In this document: piece by piece, positions 24,941-37,522 of the stretch
Position numbering within the stretch: position 1 is the stretch's first letter
Layout of the letters: the number at the start of each line of letters is the position of its first letter
DNA from: Pholis gunnellus
Taxonomy: Eukaryota > Chordata > Actinopteri > Perciformes > Pholidae
DNA length: 64,000 bases
Reading direction: 5' to 3'
Assembly: GCA_910591455.2 (NCBI GenBank)
Contig: OU342806.1
Coordinates: 5,049,478-5,113,477 of the forward strand
The notes under the pieces: model-generated
What the model was told of the DNA's origin: nothing
Databases searched by the model: none
Seen by the model: only the letters and a program-made list of their open reading frames with translations
Made by a program: the position numbers and the translations under genes

Positions 24941-25378
24941 CAGTGGAAGAAGTAATCAGGTCCTTTACTTAAGTAAAACTACTAATACCACACAGTGAAA
25001 GTACTCCACTACAAGTAAAAGTCCTGCATTCAAAAGATGACTTGAAGTTACTGTGAGGAGCTTTTAATTATGAAACAGTCTCAATTGACCTAAGTAAACA
25101 AGACCATCATTGAGAAGTTTGGCTACTTCTTCATAGTTATTTTTAATGCTTGTCATCGGTGCCACAGGGTCGGATTTTTGCGCAAAATTAGACAAAATCA
25201 TGCATGTTCAGTAAAAACCCCCTCAGCTGAGACTCCAGCGGGGCCCTTCAGCAGCGACACCCAGCTTGATCAGACTCATAAAAAGTCTCATAAATAGGTA
25301 GATACTAAAGTACCTTGAATTTGTACTTAAGTAAAGTACTTGAGTAAATGTACTAACTGCAGGTACATTCCACCACTG
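24941..25378. mobile_element. hAT-type MITE with 8-bp target-site duplication
   Basis: The left end begins CAGTGGAAGAAGTAA and the right end reads, on the minus strand, CAGTGGTGGAATGTACC. The ends are imperfect inverted repeats of the hAT CAGTGG type. The flanks are GTGCACGC (24933-24940) and ATGCACGC (25379-25386), matching at 7 of 8 bases, which is the target duplication length typical of hAT elements. Internal sub-terminal words rich in AAGTAC/GTACTT are as I recall for abundant fish MITEs. There is no transposase frame, so it is non-autonomous. Confidence 0.75.
25051..25260 (+). repeat. Repeat copy B of the AAGTAAACAAGACC family, inside the MITE
   Basis: The segment shares TTATGAAACRGTCTC, AAGTAAACAAGACCATCA and TAGTTATTTTTAATGCT-like words with copies near 14.3 kb and 58.7 kb. 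Those copies lack the surrounding hAT ends, so this one looks like a nested or captured segment. Relative to copy C it lacks about 20 bp between the CAATT and GACCTAAGT words. Confidence 0.55.
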
Positions 25379-26080
25379 ATGCACGCAAATATATTCTAAC
25401 AACACAGTCTGGAAACCCACACGCCATATCCTCACCCACACAAACAGACGCACATTGAAACATACACAGAGTACCTGCCAAAGGCAACACTCCAGACATT
25501 CCAGGAGACAATATTCTCTTGTCTTCTTCTCATGCACACACCTTGTAGTTGTCTTTTTTTTTTTGATCTTCATTTCACACACTTATCTACCTGCCGCGGA
25601 ATTTCATGAAGAAATGTTGTAGGCTTTGTTTTTTTGATGGGGAATTTTTCTTGTCTCCTGTGGAGGTATGCGGTTTGGTGTTGCTATGTAGGATCGGCTG
25701 GGTAGAACAGATAACACTCTGTCTTTCCAACATGCTATCTTTTGCGTCTTGTGCTCAATGTCCTTGTGTTTTCTTTGACCGTATACTGCATTGCATAAGA
25801 CGGTTCTCTGAGCGCTGGTTAGTGAGACTGTACTCACAATACCCGTACACAAGTCTTGCGGCATTCTGACATTTTCAAAATGACATTTGTAGAGACGTTT
25901 TCAAACTTGGCAACATAAACGTTCTAAATGGGGCCCTTTGTATTTCCTGTTGCGATATGGTTGTTAATGCAGTAGCTGACAGGAAGTGAAGGTGTTGACC
26001 TAGCAACAGAATGGCAATGAAAAGGTCTATAGACAGTGAGTGTTTATCACTTTAAAGAACTATATAAGTCCACAACCATG

Positions 26081-26310
26081 GTAGCGTAGCTGTGAGCTAA
26101 ACGCTAATGCTAGCATGCTAACAGAATCACAAGGACAATGCTAACATGCTGTTTAACAAGTATAATGTTTACCACATCTTAGTTTATTGTGTTAGCATGC
26201 TAACATTTGCTAATTAACAACAATCACAAAGTACAGCTGAGGTGGATGGGAATGTCATTACAGTAGTTATTAATTAAGGTATTTGGTCATAACCACGATG
26301 CTTAGTTAAA
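26081..26310 (+). repeat. Dispersed repeat with TGCTAACATGCTAAC words
   Basis: Several copies of GCTAGCATGCTAAC/ATGCTAACATGC are followed by an ACAAAGTACAGCTGAGG word, GATGGGAATGTCATTA and GGTATTTGGTCATAA. I recognise this order from a very common non-coding perciform repeat. The palindromic TTAGCATGCTAA core may form a hairpin. Confidence 0.6.
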
Positions 26311-26787
26311 AAGCGTTTAGCACTGCAAATCAGCCTGTGACAAGCACAAACACAAATAGACATTGATAAATTATTTAAACTGTTAAAACAACAGCATTTT
26401 TAACTGAGTGCACTGTGTGTAATTGGGACAGATGTAATCTTATTAAACAGTGGGTCGATAAAAGCAGATAAAGTCAAACTCTGCTGAAGCATCTACAGTG
26501 AGTGACCACAAACACTTCACTACAACAAAGGCGATTGAACCTAAATTGCTAATTGTACCCATGTGTTTCCTCTAGCAGCATCTATGTTTTCTTAGCTGCC
26601 CAGTGATGTAATCCCAAACACTTAAGTACCGAAGTAGTACCACAGGATTTCATTCTGGAACACAAGCAGAGCAGAAAAACACTTTGTGTGTAGACATGTT
26701 GAGGACATGTAAGGTTTACTTTAAAGGCCTCTTTGTTCATAATGTTGACCTTTACAGCCTTTTAGCTTTTTTTACCAGAGATCTTAC

Positions 26788-26788
<1 letters not shown>

Positions 26789-26824
<36 letters not shown>

Positions 26825-26848
26825 TTGTGTGTGTGTGTGTGTGTGTGT
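26789..26848. repeat. (GT)n microsatellite, interrupted
   Basis: About 60 bp of GT dinucleotides with a single GATT interruption near 26822. Confidence 0.9.
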
Positions 26849-29211
26849 GATATGCACAGTGTGTCTGGAGGGAGAGAGAGTCTTCGATGGGTGGGACTGA
26901 AAACAAGTGACGCATGACTAAGAGGCCCAGGAAGTTCCAGCAGGCGGCTGTTATTGCTGAGTGTGTGGGTGTGTGTGTGTGTCTATACATGTGTTTGTGT
27001 GTGCGCCAGAGTGTGATTCGGGGGCCCAGAGGGACTATGTGGGGCAATCCCGGCTGGAGTGTCTGGAAAAACTCTGTGGAGTGACAAAAGCCGCAGTGTC
27101 CCTTGCAGCATATCTGTCTGCTGCCTCGGCTGCAACACATTATTGCCTCTGAGTGTAACAGAAATGAACCAAGTAAAACGTAGGCAGAGAAAACAACACA
27201 CTGTACGTGTGCACATACATGCATGTGCAGTCTAAAAGCTACTTAATTACAGCAGCAGGAAGAAATTAAATGAGTGACTTCCACCCCTTGCAGTGATTTA
27301 CACGATATGTTTCAATCCGCATCACAGAAAGAAAACATTTAAATCATATTTAATTGTATAGTATTTATAATAAAACTAAATAATTCTAATAAATAAGTAT
27401 TTTATTCCAAATCCAGATTAGTTGTGACTTTAAACTATGTGATGTGGAAGGTCGCTATGTCTGGTAGAGTTGTTTTCTGCTGCTCACACGACCTGTCTCT
27501 GACACAAAGTCACTCACTCCGCAGATTGCATTGCTACAATGAGCATTCGACTGGGATGGCTGTGACGCACTGGGCGCAGAGAGACAATAGCTTACCTCAG
27601 CCAGACAGACATAGCAAACCTCACTGCTATCAGACCCTCTCTAATCTCAGCCCATGGGACAGTCGTGACTTTCCTGCTCCCACATGGCCAGATCAGACAC
27701 AATGCCGGCCTAGAGAGGACATTAGGACCTAACTAGGTAACATTGTGAGCTTTGCGAGGAAACATCAAGTCTTATTATAACTAATGATATCTATGTTATG
27801 CATGCCAAGCTGGGAAATTAAACCATTGGGTCACTGAAAGTTTTCAGTTGTTTTCACGGTTTATTTCATTACAACATGTGGCAAACAAGATTATTCCTTA
27901 TAATAATGAACGCCATTAGGAGCTGCTTGCATTCTGGGCTGCTCCCCTAAAGAGCATAAAATTGAACATTTGTAAATAAAAATCAGGCCACACAGTTTGA
28001 GAGATGTGATTGGCTGATGGGAGGTCACATGGGAACTCCTACTTACTCCCACCATGTGTGCTAAGCGCCACAGATACTCCAGACTTGTGTGACATGTTTA
28101 TAACCGCCAATCTGCAGTTACGGTAATCGCATTAAGGATACCTGTGAAAAAAATAAATATTGAGGATATTTTAATTTACAACCTCAAAAATGAAAACAGA
28201 CCTGAAAACAAAATAAAATCAATCATGTTTCCCTCCAACTCTTATGAAACTCAGTGATCTCTAAGTCCTTCGCTGCTATCTCAGGGCCGCCAGATAGCCG
28301 CCAGCAAGAACTTGGCTGTGTTCACACACAAAAAACGAGAGAATGTCTTTCCCATGTGAGTGGCTATTTATTTACCGTTTTATGTCTCAGATTTGACACT
28401 TGATAGAATTGTTCCAACAACTTCTGTCAAATAATCAAGGACAACTCACAAATCCACCTCAGACGAGATGGATGGCTCCAAAACAGATGCTACTTTTAGA
28501 CACTTCAAGTATGTCTGTTGGGCTCAGGAGGTGGTTGACAGGAATCCAATGGAAAACTAAAAATGTGTCAAAATAAATCCAACGCGGTGCCAGATTGCAA
28601 AAACACATCTCTGGTTTATATGTGAACAGGGAGAGCTGGGGGCCCTGAACCTGCAGGGATACAACATGAGCTCAGTGTGTTGATACATTATACAGATTTT
28701 GTTAGCGGGGCTTTGGTATGAATTATGAATTTAGGGCACCTTAACCTGTGTTTTCACCAACATATAATAACCTGACTTAAGATTTCATAGATTCTAAAAA
28801 AAACTTACCAAGAGTGCATTGTATCCCCAGTCACTGACTACATTGTGAAATACATTGACACTCTTCAACAACAAGTGGTGCACAAAAGCGCCACCATGTG
28901 GTGATATTCTGTGACACACGTGATTGCTAGTCTTTGTTAAATGCATATGAATGAATAATTCACAGTAAAATAATCAGTTTTTTTAAATTGCGTATGTTTA
29001 CACCATTTATAAAACAATTCATTAATTGTAATTCATTTTGATATTTTACATTTATCTTAGTCTGTAATTCTACAATACATTAATTATAATCTATCCAATA
29101 ATTTTATTTCTTACATTTTCTCTATCACGCAGTACATTTTGAGATATTTTTTGACGCATAGTAAATATTTCAATCACATGTGTCGTCGTATTTTCTAGGA
29201 GGTTATTGACC

Positions 29212-29218
29212 CTTCCGG
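29212..29218 (+). promoter_or_regulatory. rnf126: ETS-type site in the rnf126 promoter
   Basis: CTTCCGG lies about 45 bp upstream of the rnf126 start codon. No TATA box is visible nearby. An ETS site close to the start is typical of TATA-less housekeeping promoters, so it is probably at or near the initiation region. This is inference from motif and position. Confidence 0.4.
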
Positions 29219-29262
29219 TGCTCCGTAGTCCTTCCTCCTCTCTACCTGTTTAGTGGTTAAAG

Positions 29263-32200
29263 ATGGCTGAAGCTCCTCCATGGCCCAGCCGGTTCTTCTG
29301 TCACAGATGCTCCGCAGAGATTAGTCCTCGTCTTCCCGTAAGTACCGTGGACAGAAATTAAAGATAGGGACAACTGGACAAATGAAAATCACAGTGGCGT
29401 TGTCGCCACTTTAATATAAATCGGCGTGGCAGCTGGGCCAACAGATAGCATGCTAACAGTGTTAGCATCTCTACGAGGTCCCGTTTATCTCGCTAGCGCT
29501 ACCCAGCGTTAGCTAGCTTGTTATCTTAAGTAGTGGATCCATCAGCGCACACCCACGAACTGCGTAGTCATTACACACAGACCACTGCTAGTTTGTTCAT
29601 AGGATATTTGCAACAACGTTGGTAGGATCATTTGTTGATTTCTGTGGTGTTTTACGGGGTATGTTGGCCTTTAACGGTTAACGTTAGTTAGCTTATATTC
29701 AAAGGTAATAACCGTTAACTGTAACACTGATCCACTTCAGGTATTTCTTGTATCAAAGAGACGCTGTTAACACTAGTCTGACTTTGTGAACTAGATTGTA
29801 AATCACATATGTGAACGATCCAGCAGCAACAATGCCACTGCGTCCTGTTCTTGTTTTGCCCCATTCACTAAAGCACACAAGTGGCATGCCTGTCTGTCAC
29901 AGGCTAGAATGATCTGTCATAGAGCTGCAAATGTGCCCATCACAATGTAAAAAAGATCAGCCGTAGGTTTCTGGCTATTTTTGTCATTTAAACCATAGAA
30001 GATACAGCTGATTGACACACAGTTTCTGTAAGGATCAGGGTTTAGAACCATCTAAACATAAAAGAAACACAAGGACAAAAACATATGTATATCTATGATG
30101 ACGTATAGTAAGGTGTTAGGCAGTCTGATAGCCTGGAGGAAGAAGCTGTACCTCATTCTGGTGGTGTTGGGCTTTATGCGGTGGTTTGCAACACCTGGAG
30201 GCATTTGCTAACCATCTCTATTGGTAGATGGCTCTCTTTCCGTGGAGGGGAAAGAGACCCTGTTGGTCTTCTCAGCTGTCCTCTGTGTTCAGCTGAGGGG
30301 GCTTACAGATTGCAGTTCCCTTAACAAATAGTGACGGCTGTTCAGGCCACTTTCAACAGTGTCCCAGTAGATGGTGGTGAGGAAAGGGTGGGAAGCCATC
30401 ACCTGCCAATAACAAGGTAAATGTGGCAGGTACACATCCCCCCCCCCCCCCCCCCCCCCCATGGCAGATGGGTTAAGAAAGGCTATATAAAGGTTACTTG
30501 ATAAGAGTCCATATTTCTACTGTCTGTCTCTGTGTTTTTATTTCTAAAAGGGGCAGATAAAGAAAATGTAGCTGCTGGTAGAAATGCTCAGTGACCTGCC
30601 ACCGTGGCAGTTAAGGGAAGAAACTTAATTTGATGCTTTATTCGCTACAGCGAATGGGACGAAGGTTCGAGCTAGTTTTAGTCATATGAGACCAATTATC
30701 ATCTTCTGTCTTCTTTATCTCTCTGTCCAGCTGTGCTCTCAGTGGAGTTGTGTTCGACACATCTTATTTGCAGTGTACACTTGCTCCATACTGACACACT
30801 AATGGCTGTAGCTGTAGTCGTCATGCAATTCAGTTTTTGTTTTTGTTTTTCGGGGGTTTAAATGATAAGTGATGCAGCTGTTTGTAAAATAGATAGTTGA
30901 GCATGTTATGTGTCTAATGTTCTGGTTTGTTTACAGGAGTATACATGTCCGAGATGTGACTCAGGGTTTATTGAGGAGCTACTGGAGGAGAGAAGGTGTG
31001 TATAAACTGTATTTTACTTAGTTTTTCTAATGTATGACTGTTGTACTCTAACTATTAGATAGTTATTAGAAGACTGCCACCATTCATTATGGATAATGGA
31101 ATTCCGCGAATAATACACATACTTGGCTAATGAAGCTGATTCTGATTCTGAACTTGCAGTCACTGACATTTAGTATAAATGCACATTAAAAGCAAATTGT
31201 GTTATGATACATTTTGTTACTTGTGCTTTATTTGAAGTGGAAAATGAACTTTGGGCACTGCTTAACTAAAATGGCATGTTTTGCTTTCTTTTTCTTCGGC
31301 GGCTTAATACTTTTATTGTCCGTCCCTTTCCCCTTTTTTTTGTAACTCTTGATTTCATGATTGGGAAGGATGGAAACTATGACTTTAGTATCACTGAGTC
31401 GAGACATAACTTTGTCCACCACTTGTCCTCTGTCTAGTGCCGACAATGGCTCCATGTCTACCATCTCCAGCGGGCCCCAGAACCAGCAACCATTTGAGGT
31501 TTCTATGCTACTCTTTTCTCTCCTCTCTATCACACACACAACCTCTTTCTCTGTGTCTCTTCAGAATCTGCTAAAATAGTTTCCGTTTTGCTGATGTAGT
31601 ACTGCACATGCTGGAAGCCAACTCTGGGTTTCCACTTCTGCTTTTGCGACGGACCAGAGTTTAAAATAATATTATAATGAATGATTGGGCTGTTTTTAAC
31701 TTTGCCCAAAAAGAGGAAACATTCTTAGGCTGATATGTAGTTTATTTAAGTACTGTGGGGTAACACTGAAACATATTAGGGCTGTGATGATGCTGTTATC
31801 TAAACAATGAGATTCTGTATGCCAGCATCCATTTCTATTAGGTTGAAAAGTCAACAAAACTCTCAATGCTTCAGGTGTGTTGTTTTGGCAATAAGCAGTT
31901 GCAAATATTTAGAGAAATCCCAAAGCTTCACTGGTTTCTACCAACAAGATTACAGTTTTTTTTGTGTGCTTTCATCTGTTTTTCTCCCAGAATCCGGACC
32001 AGCACTTGTTTACATTCCCGTCTGGCTACGGACAGTTTTCCCTGGGCGTCTTTGACGACCGCTTCGACTTCGGGGCTGGTCTGGGAACAGAGGATAACAG
32101 GGATGCTGAAAACAGGCGAGAAAGGGAAACGGCATCACGGCAACGATACGGTGCCCGGCAGCCGAGAAGTCGTCATGGTTCGAGGCGACAAGCGGGGAGG

Positions 32201-33549
32201 CATGAGGGAGTTCCTACTCTAGAGGGGTAAGCAGTGCAGACCGGGGCTTGCGGGACTTGAGTCATAAATCAAGCTTGAGGACTTAATTAGTTCATTAAAG
32301 GATATTTTTCAACCTGTACCCTATTTGCCCATGTTTTTGTGGGTTTTGTGACTAACGGGTGCAACAATTTCTAATTGATCTGGCAACAAGTCACATGACA
32401 CAATATCAAACAGTAAGCAAACGGTAAGAAAACCTTTTTATTTCTCTGTAGGGTCCTCTCCACACATCGTCATAATAACAATCAGAGCCCCTCGGTGGCA
32501 TAAACAAGCACTTATTGTGGATGTACATTGACGGTGAGCGGCTGCCGTCTGCAGCGTTCTCGCTCAAAACTGGAACAATTTTCAAAAAAACTGTTGTTCC
32601 TATTGGTTACTTAGACCCCAAAACATGGGGAAATAGGATCCAGGTTGATAAACACAGGTTACACGTCTTTCACTTTTTCTCATTTCTCCATCAATACATC
32701 TGTGTCACAGCTGTATCTTCTCTTTTGTAGAATCATTCAGCAGCTAGTGAATGGAATAATTGCACCCACTGCAATGCCAAATATCGGTGTTGGACCCTGG
32801 TGAGTGTCTGGAACACACTTACATTTAACCAGAAAACAAATCTTCACCCGTCTGTTTCTCCTAACTGATCTAATGTGTGACTATTTTCTTAAAGGGGTGT
32901 TCTTCACTCAAATCCTATGGATTATGCCTGGGGAGCTAACGGACTAGATGCAATTATAACTCAGGTATTTTTCAGAAACCTTTAAATGTTTTTAAAATGA
33001 TTGATGTGCTTATTCAAAAATATTGGTTCTAATCTAGATCCTTTTAAACGTGTGATAAAATATGCAGTAACATGCATACAAACATCTTTTTCTCTGTTTT
33101 TAGTTATTAAACCAGTTTGAGAACACGGGACCTCCGCCTGCCGATAGAGATAAAATAAAAACTCTTCCTACAGTACAAATTACACACGATCACGTTGGTA
33201 AGTTCAAACTAATGAAGTGTAACATAATGTTTTATCACTGCTTTTCTTTTTTCTTCTGATATCTTAGACAGATTGTGTTATTTGCACAGCAGTATAGTGT
33301 TCTTTAAATCTCATGGTTGCGTGCTGCAGTTTAAATTGAATGCGAGCAGTATTTTCGCCAGACTAGCTGGCTTCATTGGGCTTTAGTCTTCAACATTATA
33401 AGAATGTTTCTTTTGAAGCATCTCACCAGGGACTTGAGTTAATCATTCATGAGAGCGCAAATGCATAATTCTGTAATAAGATACATGTTGGTGGCACAGA
33501 TAACTCAAACGGTGCACTTATTTGATAATCAACCACAAGATACATCTTT

Positions 33550-33589
<40 letters not shown>

Positions 33590-35030
33590 TAAATATAAAT
33601 AAACATTCAGAGAACTGGTCCTTTGCATGGCTAAAGGAAAATCAGACGAGTAGCATAGCATCCAACCCTTCTTCTGAAAAACAACACTTTTGATATTCCA
33701 TCTCATTTAAAACCTAACTGTGGCTATTAATGACTATGTATTTCTAAATAACATTGATGGTTCATAATGTCATGTAACTATTTGTAAACCCCCCTCATTT
33801 ATACTTGGTATTCTTTTCACATTTGTAACTCGCTGTGTCTTTCAGCTTCAGGACTGGAATGTCCAGTGTGTAAAGAAGATTACAGTGTCGGAGAAAATGT
33901 GAGGCAGCTCCCGTGCAATCACATGTTCCACAATGATTGCATAGTCCCCTGGCTGGAGCAGGTATTAAACATCCACGATCTAATGCGCTCCCCACTTGAA
34001 TATTCACCATTAGCTATCTGAAACCATGTAATGGGGTATTGGTGATTTCAGTATTTTTCAACCTGCGCCCTATTTTCCCATGTTTTTGTGTCTTAACTGA
34101 CTAATAAGGACAACTTTTTTTTTTTTTTCCAATTGGTCTAGTATTGAAGGAGAACGCTGCAGCCGCTTAAAGAGCTGCAATTAAATTGAATCGGGCAATT
34201 GCGCACCATCATTGTACGTCCACTAACTGCTTGTTTTTGCCACTGACAGGCTCAGATTATTATAAGTGTCTGACGACATTATGGAAAACACCCGACAGAG
34301 AAATACGAGTTTCTTTCCTTTTCTCTTGATCCGGTCCGTCTGTTCACGAGCAGAAATCTCGTTCTGAAATCTCGAGTCACATCCACATTGTTGAAATCGG
34401 CTAAATATTCAGCCATGACATTGTAAATCTTTCAGATAACACTGAGCTACGCTTTCTGTACTTCAACACAGCAAACACCGGCACTCCTCTCTGCGACTCT
34501 CACTCATGTTTCCACCGTTGTTTTCAGGCAACAAGTCACATGACACAGTAACTAACAGAAAGTGAAGGGTAAAGATAAACGTTTTATTTCTCCGTAGGAT
34601 CTTTCCATAATGTTGTCAGACACAATCGTCGGTGGCAAATACAAGCACTTACAGTGAACGTACATTGAAGGTGCGGAATTGCACGATATGATTACATCGC
34701 AGCTCGTTTAGCGGCTACACGCTGCAGCGTTCTCCCTCCATACTGGACCAATTTCAAAAATGTATTGCATTATTTAAAAATAGACCAAAAAAAAACAAAG
34801 TTCCCTTTCAAAGAGCTTCTTATTTTGACCACCCTGTCGCTCTTTCTCTCCAGCATGACACTTGTCCAGTGTGCAGGAAAAGCTTGTGTGGACAGAACAC
34901 GGCAACGAACCCTCCAGAACTATCAGGGATGAACTTTACCTCCTCTTCCTCTTCCTCGGCCTCCTCATCTTCCTCGACCCCTCAGTCCTCAAGTTCGGCC
35001 AGCAATGAGAACTCCACTGACAACTCGTAG
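29263..35030 (+). CDS. rnf126: RING-H2 E3 ubiquitin-protein ligase RNF126, nine coding exons
   Basis: Coding exons are 29263-29337, 30937-30995, 31438-31498, 31991-32226, 32731-32799, 32895-32964, 33104-33197, 33846-33961 and 34854-35030. All junctions are GT-AG with consistent phase, giving 957 nt (318 residues). The N terminus has a C2/C2 zinc ribbon (Cys13, Cys16, Cys29, Cys32), which in mammals binds BAG6. The middle is the conserved region around YGARQPR, EGVPTLEGIIQQLVNG and NPMDYAWGANGLD. The RING-H2 domain spans Cys227-Cys267: CPVC, then CNHMFH, then CPVC, with all eight ligands present. The C terminus is a Ser-rich tail coded by mixed TCC/TCT/TCG codons. RNF126 ubiquitinates mislocalised hydrophobic proteins captured by BAG6 in the cytosol. 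Its close paralog RNF115 is the alternative, but the NGLDAIITQLLNQFENTGPPP wording and the BSG/HCN2/FSTL3 neighbours favour RNF126. Confidence 0.95.
30110..30420 (+). repeat. Degenerate dispersed repeat in rnf126 intron 1
   Basis: GCAGTCTGATAGCCTGGAGG followed by an AAGAAGCTGTACCTCATTCTGG-like segment resembles a widespread fish repeat whose consensus also reads through a GGAAGAAGCTGTTCCTGAG-like word. It is heavily diverged, and the right boundary is a guess. Confidence 0.45.
30438..30460. repeat. Poly-C run of 23 in rnf126 intron 1
   Basis: An uninterrupted C23 run. The intronic transcript would carry C23 and the template strand G23. Length is likely polymorphic. Confidence 0.9.
32302..32588 (+). 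repeat. Internally deleted repeat copy in rnf126 intron 4
   Basis: It matches the copy in intron 8 (34052-34760) at both ends: ATTTTTCAACCTGTACCCTA and CCCATGTTTTTGTG on the left, GCAACAAGTCACATGACACA through GCAGCGTTCTC to CAATTTTCAAAAA on the right. It lacks about 370-400 bp of the middle section found in intron 8. Confidence 0.75.
33553..33583. repeat. (AT)n microsatellite in rnf126 intron 7
   Basis: About 30 bp of alternating AT, followed by AAATATAAATATAAATA. It is the only sizeable AT dinucleotide tract noticed in the window. Confidence 0.9.
34052..34760 (+). repeat. Longer repeat copy in rnf126 intron 8
   Basis: Same family and orientation as the intron 4 copy. It keeps an extra middle segment (about 34133-34528) between the AATTGGTCTAGTATTG word and GGCAACAAGTCACATG. 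It fills most of this 892-bp intron. A T14 run sits near 34116-34129. I recognise the left-end words from a widespread non-coding teleost repeat. Confidence 0.75.
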
Positions 35031-35975
35031 AGGGCCGTTTGTCCTCGTCGCCCTGTGAGCTGCTTACAGCTCGTAGGGCTGCTGTTCTTAGGGGCGGTGA
35101 CCTCCAGTCTCTCCCTGCTGAAGGGCAGAGACCCGAGTGCATCTCGACCAGGAGCACTCGAGCCTGATTCGGGGGGCAAGTGATACGCGAGGTCCATGTT
35201 TTTCTGCACGTCCTGTTGCTCCCATCTTCGCCAGGGATCCGAACAAAGGAAGGGGCGGAGGCCCGGAGTGCAGCTGCTGTCAGGGAGGGTGTCGAGAAGC
35301 ATGGAGACTTCAAGAGGCTCGATCTGCCTGAATCACCTCACACAGGAAGAGAGAACAAAAAGAATCCAAAGGTAAAAGTCTCGGGACAACAAGACAGTCG
35401 CTGTTCTTTCTTTTTCTTTTCTTTTTTTTTTTTTATCTCCAGACTGTGTGAAATATGAAATGACCCACTTTTGCTAACGAAGCAAAAAGAACTGTACATT
35501 TATTCCTTTTTATAAGTAGTATTCATATCTCGCAGATAAAATGACCCAAAGTGCACTGTAGTGCACTGTTAACAGTGTGCACTTAAGTTTCTTCTCCTTG
35601 GTTTAGAATGATGCTACATTTTGATTCTTTTATTGTTTTGCTCAAAACTAAATTCCAATATATGAACTGATTAACTTACAGATTACCTGACACCACACAG
35701 GTACAGATGTTTGCACTTGAGATGATGCGGTAAACTGCAGTAATTCTGTGCTGTTTGGATAATGATGCGGATATCATCACTAAATTACACACACATGGAT
35801 TTAGTTTTATCTGCAAGTCTAAAACACTCAGACACTTGTAAGAGCATTTTGAAGATTTTAACGTAAAGGTAAATGACATATTTTTTGAAGTTGCCAGTTG
35901 ACTATTGATTTGCAGTACGATTGTGTAAAAAAAAAAAAGTGATATGAAAATAAAGCTGTTTTTGGGTGATACCAC
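35031..35975 (+). other. rnf126: rnf126 3' UTR
   Basis: The sequence from the stop to the canonical AATAAA at 35949-35954 is the likely 3' UTR, about 0.9 kb. It includes a CT/T-rich stretch at 35400-35440. A second AATAAA near 36477 could serve a longer form. Confidence 0.65.
35949..35954 (+). terminator. rnf126: rnf126 polyadenylation signal
   Basis: A canonical AATAAA about 920 bases after the stop codon is followed by a GT-rich stretch. It is the first canonical hexamer found downstream of the stop. Confidence 0.6.
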
Positions 35976-37522
35976 TCAAAATTCATGTTAAGCATTCTCA
36001 GTGTGTTTGTGTGTATAATACACTCTTAAGCTTTAATCGTGAGCAGTAGTAGTCCTACAATGTACTGAAAGACATCTGTTTGCTGCACTTAGTGTGTGAT
36101 GCTGTGGTTAGACACTAGATGGGAGTGCAGTTAAAAAAAGGACTTTTCCTCAAATGTGGGAATTGGTGCAGCAAATTGGCTAATAGCCACTTGTTTGTCC
36201 CAATATTAAAATAGAAATGGTAAACAATTTTATGGGCAAACAGGGAAATATGAGCTGTGTTGTGTTCCCCGTGCTGAATTGTTTGTCCCTTTTAGTGAGA
36301 TCTTGCAGACTCTTAGAAAAACCAGAGAACAATAACGCCATCGAGTGATTTCAAAGCATAATACGGTTTTGAGATTTTAAAGTAAGGCCTTGGTCCAAAG
36401 CCACGAATATAGTAAACAGACTCTGTATTAAATCTTTCAGTGGGGTGTTTTCCTGTTAAATGTTATCAAATAGCAAATAAATTCAGCTTCCTCTCATTGT
36501 GTAGCCATGCAGACACCTTTCCTCTACATTGTGCGTCTCTCCTCCTCTGGAGTTTATGCTCAAAGGCCTTTAATCTGAGGGGACTGTTATGAACAGAACA
36601 TTGGTCTCGCTAGATGACAAGTGGACACACTTAACTCATAGTTATGAGTTTGACTTTACAATGAGAAATAACTGATTCATATTCTCAGTTTATTGTTACC
36701 TTTGTGCCTTTTTTAAAATATATACCAGGAGATGTGGCAAGCTGTTTTATTATTGAGTTACTACAGATTCAAAGTGTAGATCTACATGTGAAGGTGTAGG
36801 TAGCCATCTTCTTTTTTTTGCAACCTGAATTTAAAAAGGATTCAGATTTTGTGAAGCTACACAAAATATTTTGTGAAAACATTGAAATAGATTTTCAAAA
36901 TGTTGGCAGCACTTTCAGAAGCATTGGCATGACACATCAGGAAATCTGAAATGAAATCCACTGAATTTTAAAGACTGAAGTCTGACCACAGATGGACTTT
37001 CAAGTTGTCTTCAGGCAAGCCTTTATGGCAACTCCCCGCACACAAAGACATCTAGCATCACCACATTTGTTGCTAATATTTAAGTTGAGTTGCATGTATT
37101 TAAGTGTCTTTTTACAAACTCCAGCTGTGATCACTCTGAAACACGGCCTAGATTTATTTTACCGGTGTGCTCGGTGTAATGTCCCATCCATGCTGATAAA
37201 AGATGTTCCTGCAAAGAGAACTACCTGATTAAGACAGTCCTCAGTATTTATTTTTGTTAGATGAAACCAAGATTCTAGAATCTCGACGTTAGCACTTTAC
37301 CATTTAGTCGAGGAGATGAAACCTCTTTGAATATTGCAGACATTTCCTTCCAGACACTTTTTCTTTAGATGGCTGACATGCATGCTAATCCTGTGAATGT
37401 GCGACATGAAATGTTTCTTTCTAAAAGAAAAGAGCTACTTAACAGTGACATTATTATTTTATCACATCATTTTTGAGACATTAATATTCATCAAAAATGT
37501 AACTTAAAATCACCTTCACTAT
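35976..37522. other. Intergenic between rnf126 and bsg
   Basis: No gene is recognised. The sequence is AT-rich, and open frames are short and unconserved. Confidence 0.5.

Larger units (their letters stand above)
25387..29211. other. Intergenic between fstl3 and rnf126, right part
   Basis: No gene is recognised. It holds a dispersed repeat at about 26081-26310, a (GT)n microsatellite at 26789-26848 and AT-rich stretches near 27310-27420 and 28980-29160. A short (GT)n at 26961-26981 opens spurious frames around 26784-27224. Confidence 0.4.

Noticed and set aside
27424..27732. 102-codon plus-strand frame between fstl3 and rnf126
   Set aside because: No recognisable domain, no supporting splice or promoter context, and composition like the surrounding intergenic DNA.
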